This document shows, piece after piece, positions 29,519 through 38,069 of a stretch of DNA of 64,000 nt. This DNA is from Polyangiaceae bacterium. Its GTDB lineage: Bacteria; Myxococcota_A; Polyangia; Polyangiales; Polyangiaceae. Under the pieces are notes generated by a model. The model worked only from the letters and a program-made list of their open reading frames with translations, had not been told where the DNA came from and searched no databases. Numbering within the stretch: the first letter of the stretch is position 1; each line of letters starts with the position of its first letter. A program made the translations under genes and the position numbers. The DNA lies in contig JAICQQ010000021.1 in NCBI GenBank assembly GCA_025937785.1, forward strand, positions 1 through 64,000, given 5' to 3'.

Positions 29519-30223
29519 TCACTCGGCGCTTGGCTTCGCGGAAAGCGAGGCGACTTGATGCTGCGATTGTTCAGCCACCCAGGCGGCGTGTTGCGCCGCG
29601 TCTTCGATCACGACACGGGCCGGCATCAGCGCGTGCCCTATGCCACACATCTCGGCGCATTGGATGTCGTAAGTCCCCGTCTTGATCGGCTTGAACCAGC
29701 CGACGATCTCGCGACCGGGAATGGCGTCTTGCTTGAGCCGAAACACGGGCACCGAAAAGCTGTGCAACACGTCTCTGGCGGAAAGTCGGTAGTGGTAGGT
29801 CTTGCCTACCTCGAGCCGGAGCTCGTCGACGGTTTCGATGTCGTCCGCCGTGTCGATCTTCCCATCCGCGCCGGGGTGCACGAAGGCCCAGGCCCACTGC
29901 TGACCAATCACGCGCACGGTCGCGTCAGCCTGCGGCAGCTCTTGCTTGACGTCCATCCACACGCGCACGGCCATGATCACGATCACCACGTCGCAAGCGA
30001 GCACCAGGTAGTGCGGCCACGAGATCCAGCGCATCTCGCTCTTCTTTTCGCCCGTGATGTATTCGCCCTTGACGTCTTTCTTCGCCCGGAAGCGAAAGAT
30101 CAAATAGAAGAACACACCTTCCGCGAGCAAAAACCAGAACCCGACAAGCCAAAAAATCAGGTCGAACAGACCGTCGATGTCCCGCGCGTAGCTCGAGGCG
30201 GCAACGACATAATGCTCAATCAT
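29519..30223 (-). CDS. ctaC: Cytochrome c oxidase subunit II, cluster 1
   Basis: 234 aa. Two membrane helices and a periplasmic cupredoxin domain. The CuA ligands are complete: HSFSVPVFRLKQD near residue 152 and CAEMCGIGHALM near 191. There is no fused cytochrome c, so electrons should arrive from a separate carrier, probably the dihaem cytochrome encoded just upstream. Its start overlaps the end of the 56-residue gene by 8 nt. Confidence 0.95.
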   Translation of the reverse strand: MIEHYVVAASSYARDIDGLFDLIFWLVGFWFLLAEGVFFYLIFRFRAKKDVKGEYITGEKKSEMRWISWPHYLVLACDVVIVIMAVRVWMDVKQELPQADATVRVIGQQWAWAFVHPGADGKIDTADDIETVDELRLEVGKTYHYRLSARDVLHSFSVPVFRLKQDAIPGREIVGWFKPIKTGTYDIQCAEMCGIGHALMPARVVIEDAAQHAAWVAEQSQHQVASLSAKPSAE

Positions 30224-30386
30224 GGTTCTCTCGACTCTCCGTGGGGAATCCCTTGGGGGTGCCGACGTCTTCGACTTCTGCGCCGATGACGCCGAAGTAG
30301 GCGGCAGCTATGTAGGCGACCGCCATCAACGACGTGATCACGAAGGCACGCTTCGCGTATTCTTCCGAGCCCAGCCTTTTTGCCAT
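30216..30386 (-). CDS. 56-residue single-helix protein upstream of coxII
   Basis: ATG at 30386 with GAGG 5 nt upstream; the stop overlaps the coxII start by 8 nt. The protein starts MAKRLGSEEYAKRAF, has one helix (VITSLMAVAYIAAAYFGVIG) and a short acidic/polar end. Its position between the dihaem cytochrome c and coxII genes, its ribosome site and the overlap all support a real gene. It may be a small accessory subunit of the oxidase; no family recognised. Confidence 0.7.
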   Translation of the reverse strand: MAKRLGSEEYAKRAFVITSLMAVAYIAAAYFGVIGAEVEDVGTPKGFPTESRENHD

Positions 30387-30397
30387 CCAATCCTCGA

Positions 30398-31057
30398 CTA
30401 GCGGTACCAGGGTAGCGTCGCGATGTACGCGACAACGTCTTTCATGGCCTGTTCGTCGAGTGCGTCGGCGAAGGGCTTCATTTGCGCGCCGGTTTCGTCC
30501 TGCGGATCACGCGCGCGCACACCGGACTTGAAGTGCTCGAGCTGCGTCAAGAGGTACCAGTCTTGCAGCCCAGCCAAGGGCGGGGCCTTCGTGGTTGCAT
30601 TTCCTTTTCCTGACGGCCCGTGACAAGCGACGCACGGAGCAAACAGCGCGCGACCGCGTTCGGCGTCGCCACCGACCAGCGTCGGCTTCGTCTTTTTCTT
30701 GGGAAGGTGCGAGACGTACTCGGCCACCGCCTTCATGTCTTCGGGACCAGGCAGCGCGAGCGCCATCGGCCGCATGCGCATACCCGTGATATCTTTGGGG
30801 TGCGTTCCGCGAAAACCTCGCTCGAACTTGGAGAGTTGAGCGTCGACGTACCAGGCGGGAAGCCCAGCGATGGCGGGAGCGCCAATGGCCTCACGCCCCA
30901 GGCCGTCAGCGCCATGGCACTGCGCGCAGAGTTGATAAAGTTGCTGCTGCGAGGTGCGTCCGTCTTCGGACGCGGTCGCTTGGTTGCACGCGGTGAGTGG
31001 CAAGACCGCTAGGCCGAGCAGCGCTGCAGCGAACGTAAGTGTTGAGTTTTGCATCAC
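30398..31057 (-). CDS. Dihaem cytochrome c (c4-like) lipoprotein
   Basis: 219 aa. A lipobox (LTAC) near residue 24 indicates membrane anchoring. Two haem sites, CAQCH near 45 and CVACH near 140, and the repeated architecture (GLPAWYVDAQLSKFERG and GLQDWYLLTQLEHFKSG) show a two-domain c4-type cytochrome. It is the likely electron donor to the cluster 1 oxidase encoded immediately downstream. The start could be either of two adjacent ATGs. Confidence 0.9.
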   Translation of the reverse strand: MMQNSTLTFAAALLGLAVLPLTACNQATASEDGRTSQQQLYQLCAQCHGADGLGREAIGAPAIAGLPAWYVDAQLSKFERGFRGTHPKDITGMRMRPMALALPGPEDMKAVAEYVSHLPKKKTKPTLVGGDAERGRALFAPCVACHGPSGKGNATTKAPPLAGLQDWYLLTQLEHFKSGVRARDPQDETGAQMKPFADALDEQAMKDVVAYIATLPWYR

Positions 31058-31262
31058 GATTTTTGAACCCGGGGCCGAGTGCCCGGGGCAACTTTTTCAC
31101 GATCAACCAGCCGTTATCAAGGACCGAGAACACCTTCTGGGTTCGAACGTGCACTACCGTCTGGCTGCACCATCTCGGGCCCGGAACCCCGCAAAAATTT
31201 CGCTGAAACTTCGAGCCTCGCCGGACTCTCGGGGCGTGACCTCGTCATGGTTCGTCGGGCCG

Positions 31263-32156
31263 TCACATCGCGCTCGCCACGAAGGCGGCGAAGAGCAAGA
31301 CCAGGTGCGGCATCGACGCTAGAAACAGCGAACGCGCCCAAGGGACCGTCTCTTTCACTCGCGAGCCGTAGGTACCCCAGACCAAGAACCCCACCCCGCT
31401 GAGACCAGCGATGATGGCGTAAGGCAGACCGGTGACCCCCAACGCGACGGGAGCCAAGCTCACCAAGAGCAGCACTACGGAATAGAAGCAAATCGCGCGC
31501 TTGGTGCGGGCGAGACCTACGGCAACCGGAAATACTCTGAGACCAGCTGCCTGGTAGTCAGCGCGTCGGAAGATGGCAATGGCCATGAAGTGGGGCAGCT
31601 GCCAGACCAGCAAAATCAGGAAGAGCAGGAAGCCCGCCGTATCGATCTGTCCGGCCACGGCGGCGTAGCCGATCAGCGGCGGCATCGCTCCCGGAACAGC
31701 GCCGACATGAAGTGCGTAGTGGGTGGAGCGCTTGAGCGGCGTGTACACCAGCACGTAGCTGAGCAGCGCCAAGCCGGCCAGCGTCGCCGCCACCAGGTTC
31801 ACCAAGGCGACCAGGAGCGCGATGCCCATGCCAGAGACGCAGATGCCGAACCAGAGCGCCAGATCCGACGAGATGCGCCCGGCCGGGATCGGGCGCAGCC
31901 GCGTTCGTTCCATTTTCGCGTCGACGTCGCGCTCGAGCACCATGTTCAAGGCGTTCGCACCCGCGACCACCAGCGCAGTCGCGAACAGCGCAATCAACAG
32001 CGTCAGCGTGTGAATGCGCTGCGGCGCCACCAGCGCGCCGCACACGGCAGTCACCATCACGAGCCGGGTCACGCCTGGTTTACTGAGTTGCAACAACGGA
32101 GCGACCAGGCCGGAGGACTGAGGCTCGCTGACGACGGATTGTGCCGTGGTGCTCAT
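31263..32156 (-). CDS. cyoE: Protohaem IX farnesyltransferase (haem O synthase)
   Basis: 297 aa from the ATG at 32156 (the open frame reaches 32264 but the extra part is Arg/Pro-rich). The prenyltransferase Asp-rich motif appears as NMVLERDVDAKMERTRLRPI near residues 75-95, followed by the family's YVLVYTPLKRSTHYALHVGA and GFLLFLILLVWQLPHFMAIA. About nine helices. It makes haem O, the precursor of haem A needed by both aa3 oxidases here. The gene stands between the LptF/G-like gene and the dihaem cytochrome c on the same strand. Confidence 0.95.
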   Translation of the reverse strand: MSTTAQSVVSEPQSSGLVAPLLQLSKPGVTRLVMVTAVCGALVAPQRIHTLTLLIALFATALVVAGANALNMVLERDVDAKMERTRLRPIPAGRISSDLALWFGICVSGMGIALLVALVNLVAATLAGLALLSYVLVYTPLKRSTHYALHVGAVPGAMPPLIGYAAVAGQIDTAGFLLFLILLVWQLPHFMAIAIFRRADYQAAGLRVFPVAVGLARTKRAICFYSVVLLLVSLAPVALGVTGLPYAIIAGLSGVGFLVWGTYGSRVKETVPWARSLFLASMPHLVLLFAAFVASAM

Positions 32157-32427
32157 AGTCGAGGGGGACAAAGGGAGACCTGAGGTTGCCTCAGGCGTCT
32201 TCCTTGACGAGCGCGGTGATCGCGTTTGGCCGGGGTCCGACGGACATCTAGAAACACATCCCAAGGCGTGGGCAGCAGCGTGTTATCACCGGCGGCCGAA
32301 ACAAGCAACGGACACCCTCAAAAGCTTCGCGACGCAGGATTTCTCGATATCTGCGCGCCCGGATCGCTCGTTTTGCAGTTCGTTCGCCAAAATTGCGCGC
32401 CCGGGGCTGAACGACGTCGCTCGGGGG

Positions 32428-33399
32428 TCACCGCAGCGGTTCGCGCAGGCGTCGAACCGCGGGGACCAGCAGCAACGGCGCACACGAGACCCCTAAACCG
32501 ACGGCCAGTACGCTGGCAGCGGTAGTGAGGGGAGCCGCGGTGAGCGGTACGTGCAAGAGCCGCAGGCTGGCGACGCCTGCGAGACCCGCGCTCCCCCCCG
32601 CCCAGGCCAGCTGCGCGACACCCAGTTTCAGCATCACGAACACGCTGCTGAGCCCCAACAGCAGCACGCTGAGCCCGACCACGCTCGCTCGGAGCAGTGG
32701 GGTGAGTGGTGTCGAGCCTCCCCAGGCGGGAAGACCGGAGACGCGTGCTACGCGCGCACGCACGCCGACCCGGAACTTCGACGCCGTAGGCTGGCTACCC
32801 ACGAAGACGTCCTCGGCTCGGAAGGCGGTAAAGTCGTCGCTCACGTCGATCGATCGCGCGCTGAACCAAGCGCGCCCATCCGCTTTGGGGACGGGTCCGG
32901 TGAGGCGCGGAGATGCATCTCGGAAACAAAGCCAGGTCACGCCCACGATCGGCACGGACACACTACGCGGCGCCGCGTCGGCGCAGCCCTCGCGCGCGTG
33001 TTCGACGAGCGCGCGTGCAAAGCGTCCCGGATGCTCGGTGTTCGCCTGCCAGAGACTGCTGGTCGCGAACGCCAGCGCCCCCACCAGGATCAAGAGCGGC
33101 ACGCACTGAGTCGCCAATCCGAGGGGCGACGCGCCTTGGCAGTGAAGCGCGCGAGCCTCGCCGCGTTCGACGAACAGCGCGGCACCCAGCGCGCACCCCG
33201 CCGGGACACCCACGAAGTACGCGGCCTCGAAGGCCACCGCCAGGAGCGCTTTGGCGAACGGCAGCGCCACCAAGAGCGGCACTTCGGGCGACAGCAGCCA
33301 CGGGAGCAACCGCACGAGCGCCGCTCCCACTGCAAGCACGAGCACCACGACGACGCTCCAGAGTGCCGCGCGCGCGCAGTGTTTGGTGAGCGCTGCCAC
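32428..33399 (-). CDS. LptF/LptG-like membrane protein (divergent)
   Basis: 323 aa. Two N-terminal helices, a third, a roughly 100-residue polar region, and three C-terminal helices. The segment FVERGEARALHCQGASPLGL matches the cytoplasmic loop of LptF/LptG permeases, where a similar RxxGEAxALxACGxSP pattern occurs. The LPS export permease usually comes as a pair; only one copy is seen here and it is diverged. It lies upstream of cyoE with a 271-bp gap. Assignment is tentative. Confidence 0.5.
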   Translation of the reverse strand: MAALTKHCARAALWSVVVVLVLAVGAALVRLLPWLLSPEVPLLVALPFAKALLAVAFEAAYFVGVPAGCALGAALFVERGEARALHCQGASPLGLATQCVPLLILVGALAFATSSLWQANTEHPGRFARALVEHAREGCADAAPRSVSVPIVGVTWLCFRDASPRLTGPVPKADGRAWFSARSIDVSDDFTAFRAEDVFVGSQPTASKFRVGVRARVARVSGLPAWGGSTPLTPLLRASVVGLSVLLLGLSSVFVMLKLGVAQLAWAGGSAGLAGVASLRLLHVPLTAAPLTTAASVLAVGLGVSCAPLLLVPAVRRLREPLR

Positions 33400-33570
33400 G
33401 AAAGCAGGTTACTTGAATCCTCACGGCCCAGGTCGCGTGGCAGAACGGTGCGGAAAACCGGCCCACCGACCCGCATTGCAGCGGTAGCAAGCTGGTTGAA
33501 ACGGCGCGGCTAGTGTTATGCTCGCCGCCTGCAGTTGTGCACGGCACGACTCGCCGCGGAGGAGTTCAAG

Positions 33571-34221
33571 ATGCCATCGTTTCGCTCGATCTCGGCCTTC
33601 ACAATTCTAGCGACCCTGACATTCGCAGGGCACGCTTCTGCAACCGGGGTAGAGAAAGCATCGCCGAAAGGTAAGGGGATCGTCGGCGGGGCTCTGCTGG
33701 GCGCTGAAGCCGTGATGCTCACCGAAGCCGCGATCGGCGTGAAGCCGCGCTGGGCTTACCTCGTCGGCGGCGGCGCGGGCGCGGTCGCAGGCGGCGTGGG
33801 CGGCTACTTCATGGAGGACAACTTCAGCGCGAAGACCAACATGTTCCTGCTGTCGGCAGGCATGGTGCTGGCCATTCCGACCGCCGTCGCCGTGCTGGCG
33901 GCAACTCAATACGAACCGCCAGCGAACTACGTGCAAGACCAGGCCCCGAGCGATGAGCCCGTCGCCGATCCGCCGCAGGGTGCGTCGCAAGAAAAGGTCA
34001 AGCCGGAGCAGCGCAAGGTCGCGGTGCGCCGCACGACCCCCATCGAACCCAGCTTGTACTACCAGTTGCCACCCGCCTTGATGGGGTTGAGCGAAGGTTC
34101 CTTCAACCTCGCGATTCCGGCGTTGGCCGTGCAGCAGATGTACACACGCCAAGAGATGGCTGAGTTCGGCGTCAAGCAAGAGACCGAGCTGCGCATGCCC
34201 GTCTTCAACTGGGTCTTCTGA
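33571..34221 (+). CDS. Secreted or membrane protein of unknown function
   Basis: 216 aa from the ATG at 33571, which has GGAGGA 8 nt upstream. Signal peptide SISAFTILATLTFAGHASA, then two Gly/Ala-rich hydrophobic segments (AYLVGGGAGAVAGGVGGYF and FLLSAGMVLAIPTAVAVLA). The polar C-terminal half carries a basic patch (EKVKPEQRKVAVRR) and ends in a conserved-looking RMPVFNWVF. I do not recognise a family. It is transcribed away from the oxidase cluster. Confidence 0.65.
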   Translation: MPSFRSISAFTILATLTFAGHASATGVEKASPKGKGIVGGALLGAEAVMLTEAAIGVKPRWAYLVGGGAGAVAGGVGGYFMEDNFSAKTNMFLLSAGMVLAIPTAVAVLAATQYEPPANYVQDQAPSDEPVADPPQGASQEKVKPEQRKVAVRRTTPIEPSLYYQLPPALMGLSEGSFNLAIPALAVQQMYTRQEMAEFGVKQETELRMPVFNWVF

Positions 34222-34712
34222 TCCCGAAGCTGCGGAGCCGCGGCCCGGTGGCTCGTTGGGTGCCCTGCGCTTTAGGGCCGAGGCGTGGTGTCGCTCCACA
34301 TGCCCTGCCCCACGCTCTTTCGAGGCGCAGGAGCACCTACCTGTAGCAGGGCTACCCGAGGCGCAGCGCACTCGAGGCCCAGCGCACTCGAGGCCCAGCG
34401 CCACCCGACTAGCCGCCCCACTTCGCTGCGGGGAAGGTTCCCGTCGAGGCGGAGGGTGGGCCGCGACGAAGCAGCATCGTGCGAGCCAAACACGGCGACA
34501 CGACGCCGTGTCCTACCTGGTAGTACCTGGATACCGAGCGGGTGGCTCGCTCATTCAGCGTCGGCAGTTCGCGGAATCATGCGGCGTTTGTAGCCTTCTT
34601 TCCTACGCCACCCACGTGACTTGGCCTCTTTGCGACGCACCCAGCATGCCCTAACATGTTGTTTTGCGTATATCGGCCGCCCACTGCTGGCCGTAGTCGA
34701 ATCACGAGGAAG
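34222..34712. other. Gene-free region with short tandem repeat
   Basis: No coding signal that I trust. It contains the tandem repeat at 34364-34395 and the upstream region of the kinase. No promoter is clear. Confidence 0.5.
34364..34395. repeat. Two tandem copies of a 16-bp unit plus a partial third
   Basis: CAGCGCACTCGAGGCC occurs at 34364-34379 and 34380-34395; the third copy begins CAGCGC and diverges. No spacers, so not a CRISPR. Confidence 0.7.
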
Positions 34713-36446
34713 ATGGCACAGCCTGCGCCGAATAGAACTAGAGCGAAACGAGGCGATGACCCCGCATTGGGGAAAGTCATAGCGGGCCGATACAGGCTCG
34801 AAGCGCGCATCGGGGAAGGAGGGATGGGCATCGTGTACCGAGCCCGTCACGTCCTGATCGACCGCGTGGTCGCCGTCAAATTGATCCGGCCTGATCTGCG
34901 TGGGGAAACTCACCTGCGAGCGTGGATGCTCCGCGAAGCACGGGCTGCCAACCGCGTCGATCACGCGCACATCATCGATATCCACGACATCGGCGAGACC
35001 GACGAGGGCGAATTGTATCTCGTGATGGAGTACTTGGTCGGCACGCCGCTGTCCTCGGAGCTCGCGCGAGGGCCGATGCCCATCAATCGCGCCGTCGACA
35101 TCATCGAGCAAATGGGCGCAGCTCTCTCACGCGCCCACGACCTCGGCGTCGTGCACCGCGATCTGAAGAGCGATAACATTTTGCTGACAGCACGCGGCGG
35201 CCGCAAAGACTTCGTCAAGATTCTCGACTTTGGCCTCGCCGCGCTGGCACACGATCCGCGGCTCGCACCCAAAGGAGCCGTTTTCGGAACGCCCGAGTAC
35301 ATGTCCCCCGAGCAAGCACGGGGCGAACAGGCGGGTCCGCAATCGGATCTGTACGCCCTCGGCGTGTTGTTCTTCGAGATGATGACCGGCCAGCTGCCGT
35401 TCCGAGCCGGTGACCGTGACGGGCTGCTCGAGATGCAGCGCACGGCTCCCGCGCCGCGCCCGACCAGCATCCGCAAAGACTGCCACCCGGTGGCCGAGAA
35501 AATCGTGCTGAGGTTGCTCGAGAAAGAGCAGCGCCAGCGCTACCGCGATGGCCATCACTTGCTCGAGGAGTTGAAGGCGCTCCAGCGCTCACTCCCCAGC
35601 ACTTGGGAGAAAGAGGGCGGCTCGGGTGAAGCCACGGCCGCCGCCCCACCGCCGGCGCCACCGCCGCGTTCGCCGGGTGTGATCGAGTGGGCGCACCGCG
35701 CTGGGTTGTTCTCACGCATGGTGTCCCGGGCTCACGCGAGCGGAAAGGTGCCCGAAGACGTCGCACAGGCGCTTGCCAGCGTCTGGGACTTGGCGGCCAA
35801 GGCCAACGCGCTCGAGGGCGAAGTCGCCAGCGACACTCGCAAGCTCGAGGCCCTCGAACGGCGCGGCCGCGCCCTGCGCGCGGAAATCGGACGCAAGGTG
35901 GAAGAGCTGGCCCACGAAGAGTCACGCGCGCTGCGCGAGGCAGCCGCCTATGCCGAAGAAGGCGAACAGGCGCGTCGCGAGCTGGCGCAAGCCGAGCACG
36001 CCGCCCGCGAGCACATTGCCTTGGCCGATCGGGCCGAGCAGAGTGGCCAGGGCACCCGCGCCATCTACGAGAGGGCCGGCGCCGCGCGCGGCTTGGTCGA
36101 CGCCAAAGCCAACTGGATGAAGACACGTGACTTGCGCCGCAAAGGACGCGAAGACGTCGCGCGCGACCTGCGCCGTCAGATCGAAGACCTGCGCGCGCAG
36201 CTCGGGCGTTATGCGGAGGCCTTGGAAGAGGATCTTTCCGCGGGACGCGAGAAGGTCGCCGGGCGCGCTCGCGAAGGCCTCAACTACGAAAAGCTGTTTC
36301 AGGATGCATCGAACGTGCTCATCAACAATCTGAAAGGTCGCCCCGAGTGCCGCGACCTGATGAACAAGCTGACGAGCGGAACCTTGGTGAGCGCGCCGGA
36401 GAACAGCAACGGCGGTCCGGTTCCGGACCGCCGCACCGGCATCTGA
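34713..36446 (+). CDS. Soluble Ser/Thr protein kinase with coiled-coil tail
   Basis: 577 aa from the ATG at 34713 (an upstream in-frame start at 34656 would add 19 residues). Kinase domain about 25-285: GEGGMGIVYRARHV, VAVKLI, VVHRDLKSDN near 148 (Ser where most have Pro), DFGLAA near 171, YMSPEQARG. After a Pro-rich linker (APPPAPPPR) comes a long Ala/Glu/Arg coiled coil at about 350-515 resembling PspA-type helices. No membrane helix. It probably phosphorylates, or assembles with, an envelope-stress partner; the PspA likeness is inference from composition. It converges on the DUF1232 gene across a strong hairpin. Confidence 0.88.
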   Translation: MAQPAPNRTRAKRGDDPALGKVIAGRYRLEARIGEGGMGIVYRARHVLIDRVVAVKLIRPDLRGETHLRAWMLREARAANRVDHAHIIDIHDIGETDEGELYLVMEYLVGTPLSSELARGPMPINRAVDIIEQMGAALSRAHDLGVVHRDLKSDNILLTARGGRKDFVKILDFGLAALAHDPRLAPKGAVFGTPEYMSPEQARGEQAGPQSDLYALGVLFFEMMTGQLPFRAGDRDGLLEMQRTAPAPRPTSIRKDCHPVAEKIVLRLLEKEQRQRYRDGHHLLEELKALQRSLPSTWEKEGGSGEATAAAPPPAPPPRSPGVIEWAHRAGLFSRMVSRAHASGKVPEDVAQALASVWDLAAKANALEGEVASDTRKLEALERRGRALRAEIGRKVEELAHEESRALREAAAYAEEGEQARRELAQAEHAAREHIALADRAEQSGQGTRAIYERAGAARGLVDAKANWMKTRDLRRKGREDVARDLRRQIEDLRAQLGRYAEALEEDLSAGREKVAGRAREGLNYEKLFQDASNVLINNLKGRPECRDLMNKLTSGTLVSAPENSNGGPVPDRRTGI

Positions 36447-36457
36447 GACGGGCGCCT

Positions 36458-36481
36458 CGCCGGCGCGGAGCAGCGCCGGCG
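36458..36481. terminator. Bidirectional hairpin between kinase and DUF1232 genes
   Basis: A perfect 9-bp stem CGCCGGCGC / GCGCCGGCG with loop GGAGCA, exactly filling the space between two convergent genes (ends at 36446 and 36482). Confidence 0.65.
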
Positions 36482-37039
36482 TCAGCCTGCCAACTTGGTG
36501 CGCAGGAACGCGCGCAGCTTCACCAGGTTCTTGTCGTCGTTCTCGAAACTGGGCATGACGTAGTGCCCCGCCCAAGCGTTCAGCTCACCGAAGAACTGCT
36601 GGCGCACTTCAGGGTCCCCTGCGATGGCTGGAGCGCTACGTCCTCGCACCACTAGCGAAGCAAGCCCCGAAACATAGCTTTCTAGCCGCGCGTAGTCATC
36701 CGCCATGAACTCGCGAACGAGCGCGGCGTCCGTCGCTAGGCGCTCGAGTTCGGTCCGCAGGGCGCCGTCGCTCACGGCGTCGAGCTCGATGCTAGCGGCT
36801 GCGACTCTGAGGACGAAAGCGTCGTCGACGTAGCCCAGATCTTCGATGCCGTCGGCGATCAGGTCCACCGACTTGAACAGATAGTTCAATGCGCCTGCCA
36901 CGTTCTCGCGCCCAGCGTCGCCGACCGCCGCGTCTTCGACGACGCTCGCCAGCACGCGCACGTCAGCCGGCAGGGTCCTGAGCCAACTCGGAAAAGCTTC
37001 CAAACTTCGGCGGTTCAAGTCGCTATTGGGGTCGCTCAT
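36482..37039 (-). CDS. DUF1232 (YkvA-like) protein
   Basis: 185 aa from the ATG at 37039. The central segment LNYLFKSVDLIADGIEDLGY then VDDAFVLRVAA matches DUF1232, whose consensus has a PxDLIPDFIPxLGxxDD pattern. Members are small, often membrane-associated, with unknown function. It is the last gene of a six-gene operon starting at 42681, 10 bp after the dipeptidase stop. Confidence 0.75.
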   Translation of the reverse strand: MSDPNSDLNRRSLEAFPSWLRTLPADVRVLASVVEDAAVGDAGRENVAGALNYLFKSVDLIADGIEDLGYVDDAFVLRVAAASIELDAVSDGALRTELERLATDAALVREFMADDYARLESYVSGLASLVVRGRSAPAIAGDPEVRQQFFGELNAWAGHYVMPSFENDDKNLVKLRAFLRTKLAG

Positions 37040-37049
37040 GGCTCCCCTT

Positions 37050-38069
37050 TTACCGGGGCGGGCACAGAACGCGAAGCGCATTCTTGTAGAAAATCTGCTC
37101 GATCTCGTGCTCGGCAAGGCCCTCCGCGCGGAGCGCCTCCGCCAACGTCTGCAACTCTGCGACATTCTCCAGGCCGGGTACCGGTCGAATGCCCCCCTCG
37201 AAGTCAGTGCCGAGCGCCAGGTGTTCGAGGCCCACGAGGCGCTCGATGTGCCTGACTTGCGCGATCACGTCGGAGAGCTCGGCGGCGACACCTCGCCGGG
37301 CCAGAAATCGCTGGTGAAGGTTCAGGCCCACGACGCCACCCGTAGCCGCCAGCCCGCGAATCTGTGCATCCGTCAGGTTTCGCGGGTGGGCCGCCAGCGC
37401 ACGCGCGTTCGAATGGGAAGCAACGACCGGAACACCTGCCTGTTTGCCGATCTCGATCATTTCCTCCGTGGCGCGATCCGAAGCGTGCGAGACGTCGAGC
37501 ACACCGCCTAGGCCGACGATGCGTCGCGCCAGCTCTCGCCCTGCGACCGAGAGCCCCTTGCGCCGGCTACCGGATTCCCCGGATGAACCCGCGAGCGGGT
37601 TATCGTGGCTGTGAACGAGCCCGAACAGCCGAACGCCCCGAGCGACCCAGAGGGGTAGCTCCTCGGGGTGCCGGGCGAGCGGAGCCGCTCCCTCGAAGGA
37701 GAGCCAGGTGCTGACCTTGCCCGCTGCACGACGACAGCCCGGCAATGCATACGGTGGCGTCTGCAGCAGGGCGCCGAACACGCGCGCGTACGAACGCTCG
37801 AGATCCTGCGAGCGCGGTCCACTGGGCGAGACGTCGTTGGGAACGTACAGCGGCAACACGACACCGCGTACCCCCGCCCGCTCCAGATCCTGCGCACGGA
37901 ACTCGCCGGTCGCGGACTCGAAGGGTTTGCCTTGGTAGTTGTGCTGGTACGACAGGTCGACGTGGAGATCGACAATGGGCACGCGCGCGGGGCCCGCCTC
38001 GAGCGACGGCGGACGCAGCAACGCGAACGCGCCGAGCGCGCAGCAGATGCGCGCGCCTCGCCAGCTCAT
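37050..38069 (-). CDS. M19-family membrane dipeptidase
   Basis: 339 aa. It starts with a signal-like helix (ICCALGAFALL); the ATG at 38069 overlaps the kinase stop (ATGA). Zinc-site motifs of peptidase M19: VDLHVDL (HxD) near residue 35, VLDVSHASD near 185, PVVASHSNARAL near 210 and LGTDFEGG near 280. M19 enzymes cleave dipeptides, often with a D-residue, so recycling of cell-wall peptides is plausible beside the upstream transglycosylase. Confidence 0.88.
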   Translation of the reverse strand: MSWRGARICCALGAFALLRPPSLEAGPARVPIVDLHVDLSYQHNYQGKPFESATGEFRAQDLERAGVRGVVLPLYVPNDVSPSGPRSQDLERSYARVFGALLQTPPYALPGCRRAAGKVSTWLSFEGAAPLARHPEELPLWVARGVRLFGLVHSHDNPLAGSSGESGSRRKGLSVAGRELARRIVGLGGVLDVSHASDRATEEMIEIGKQAGVPVVASHSNARALAAHPRNLTDAQIRGLAATGGVVGLNLHQRFLARRGVAAELSDVIAQVRHIERLVGLEHLALGTDFEGGIRPVPGLENVAELQTLAEALRAEGLAEHEIEQIFYKNALRVLCPPR

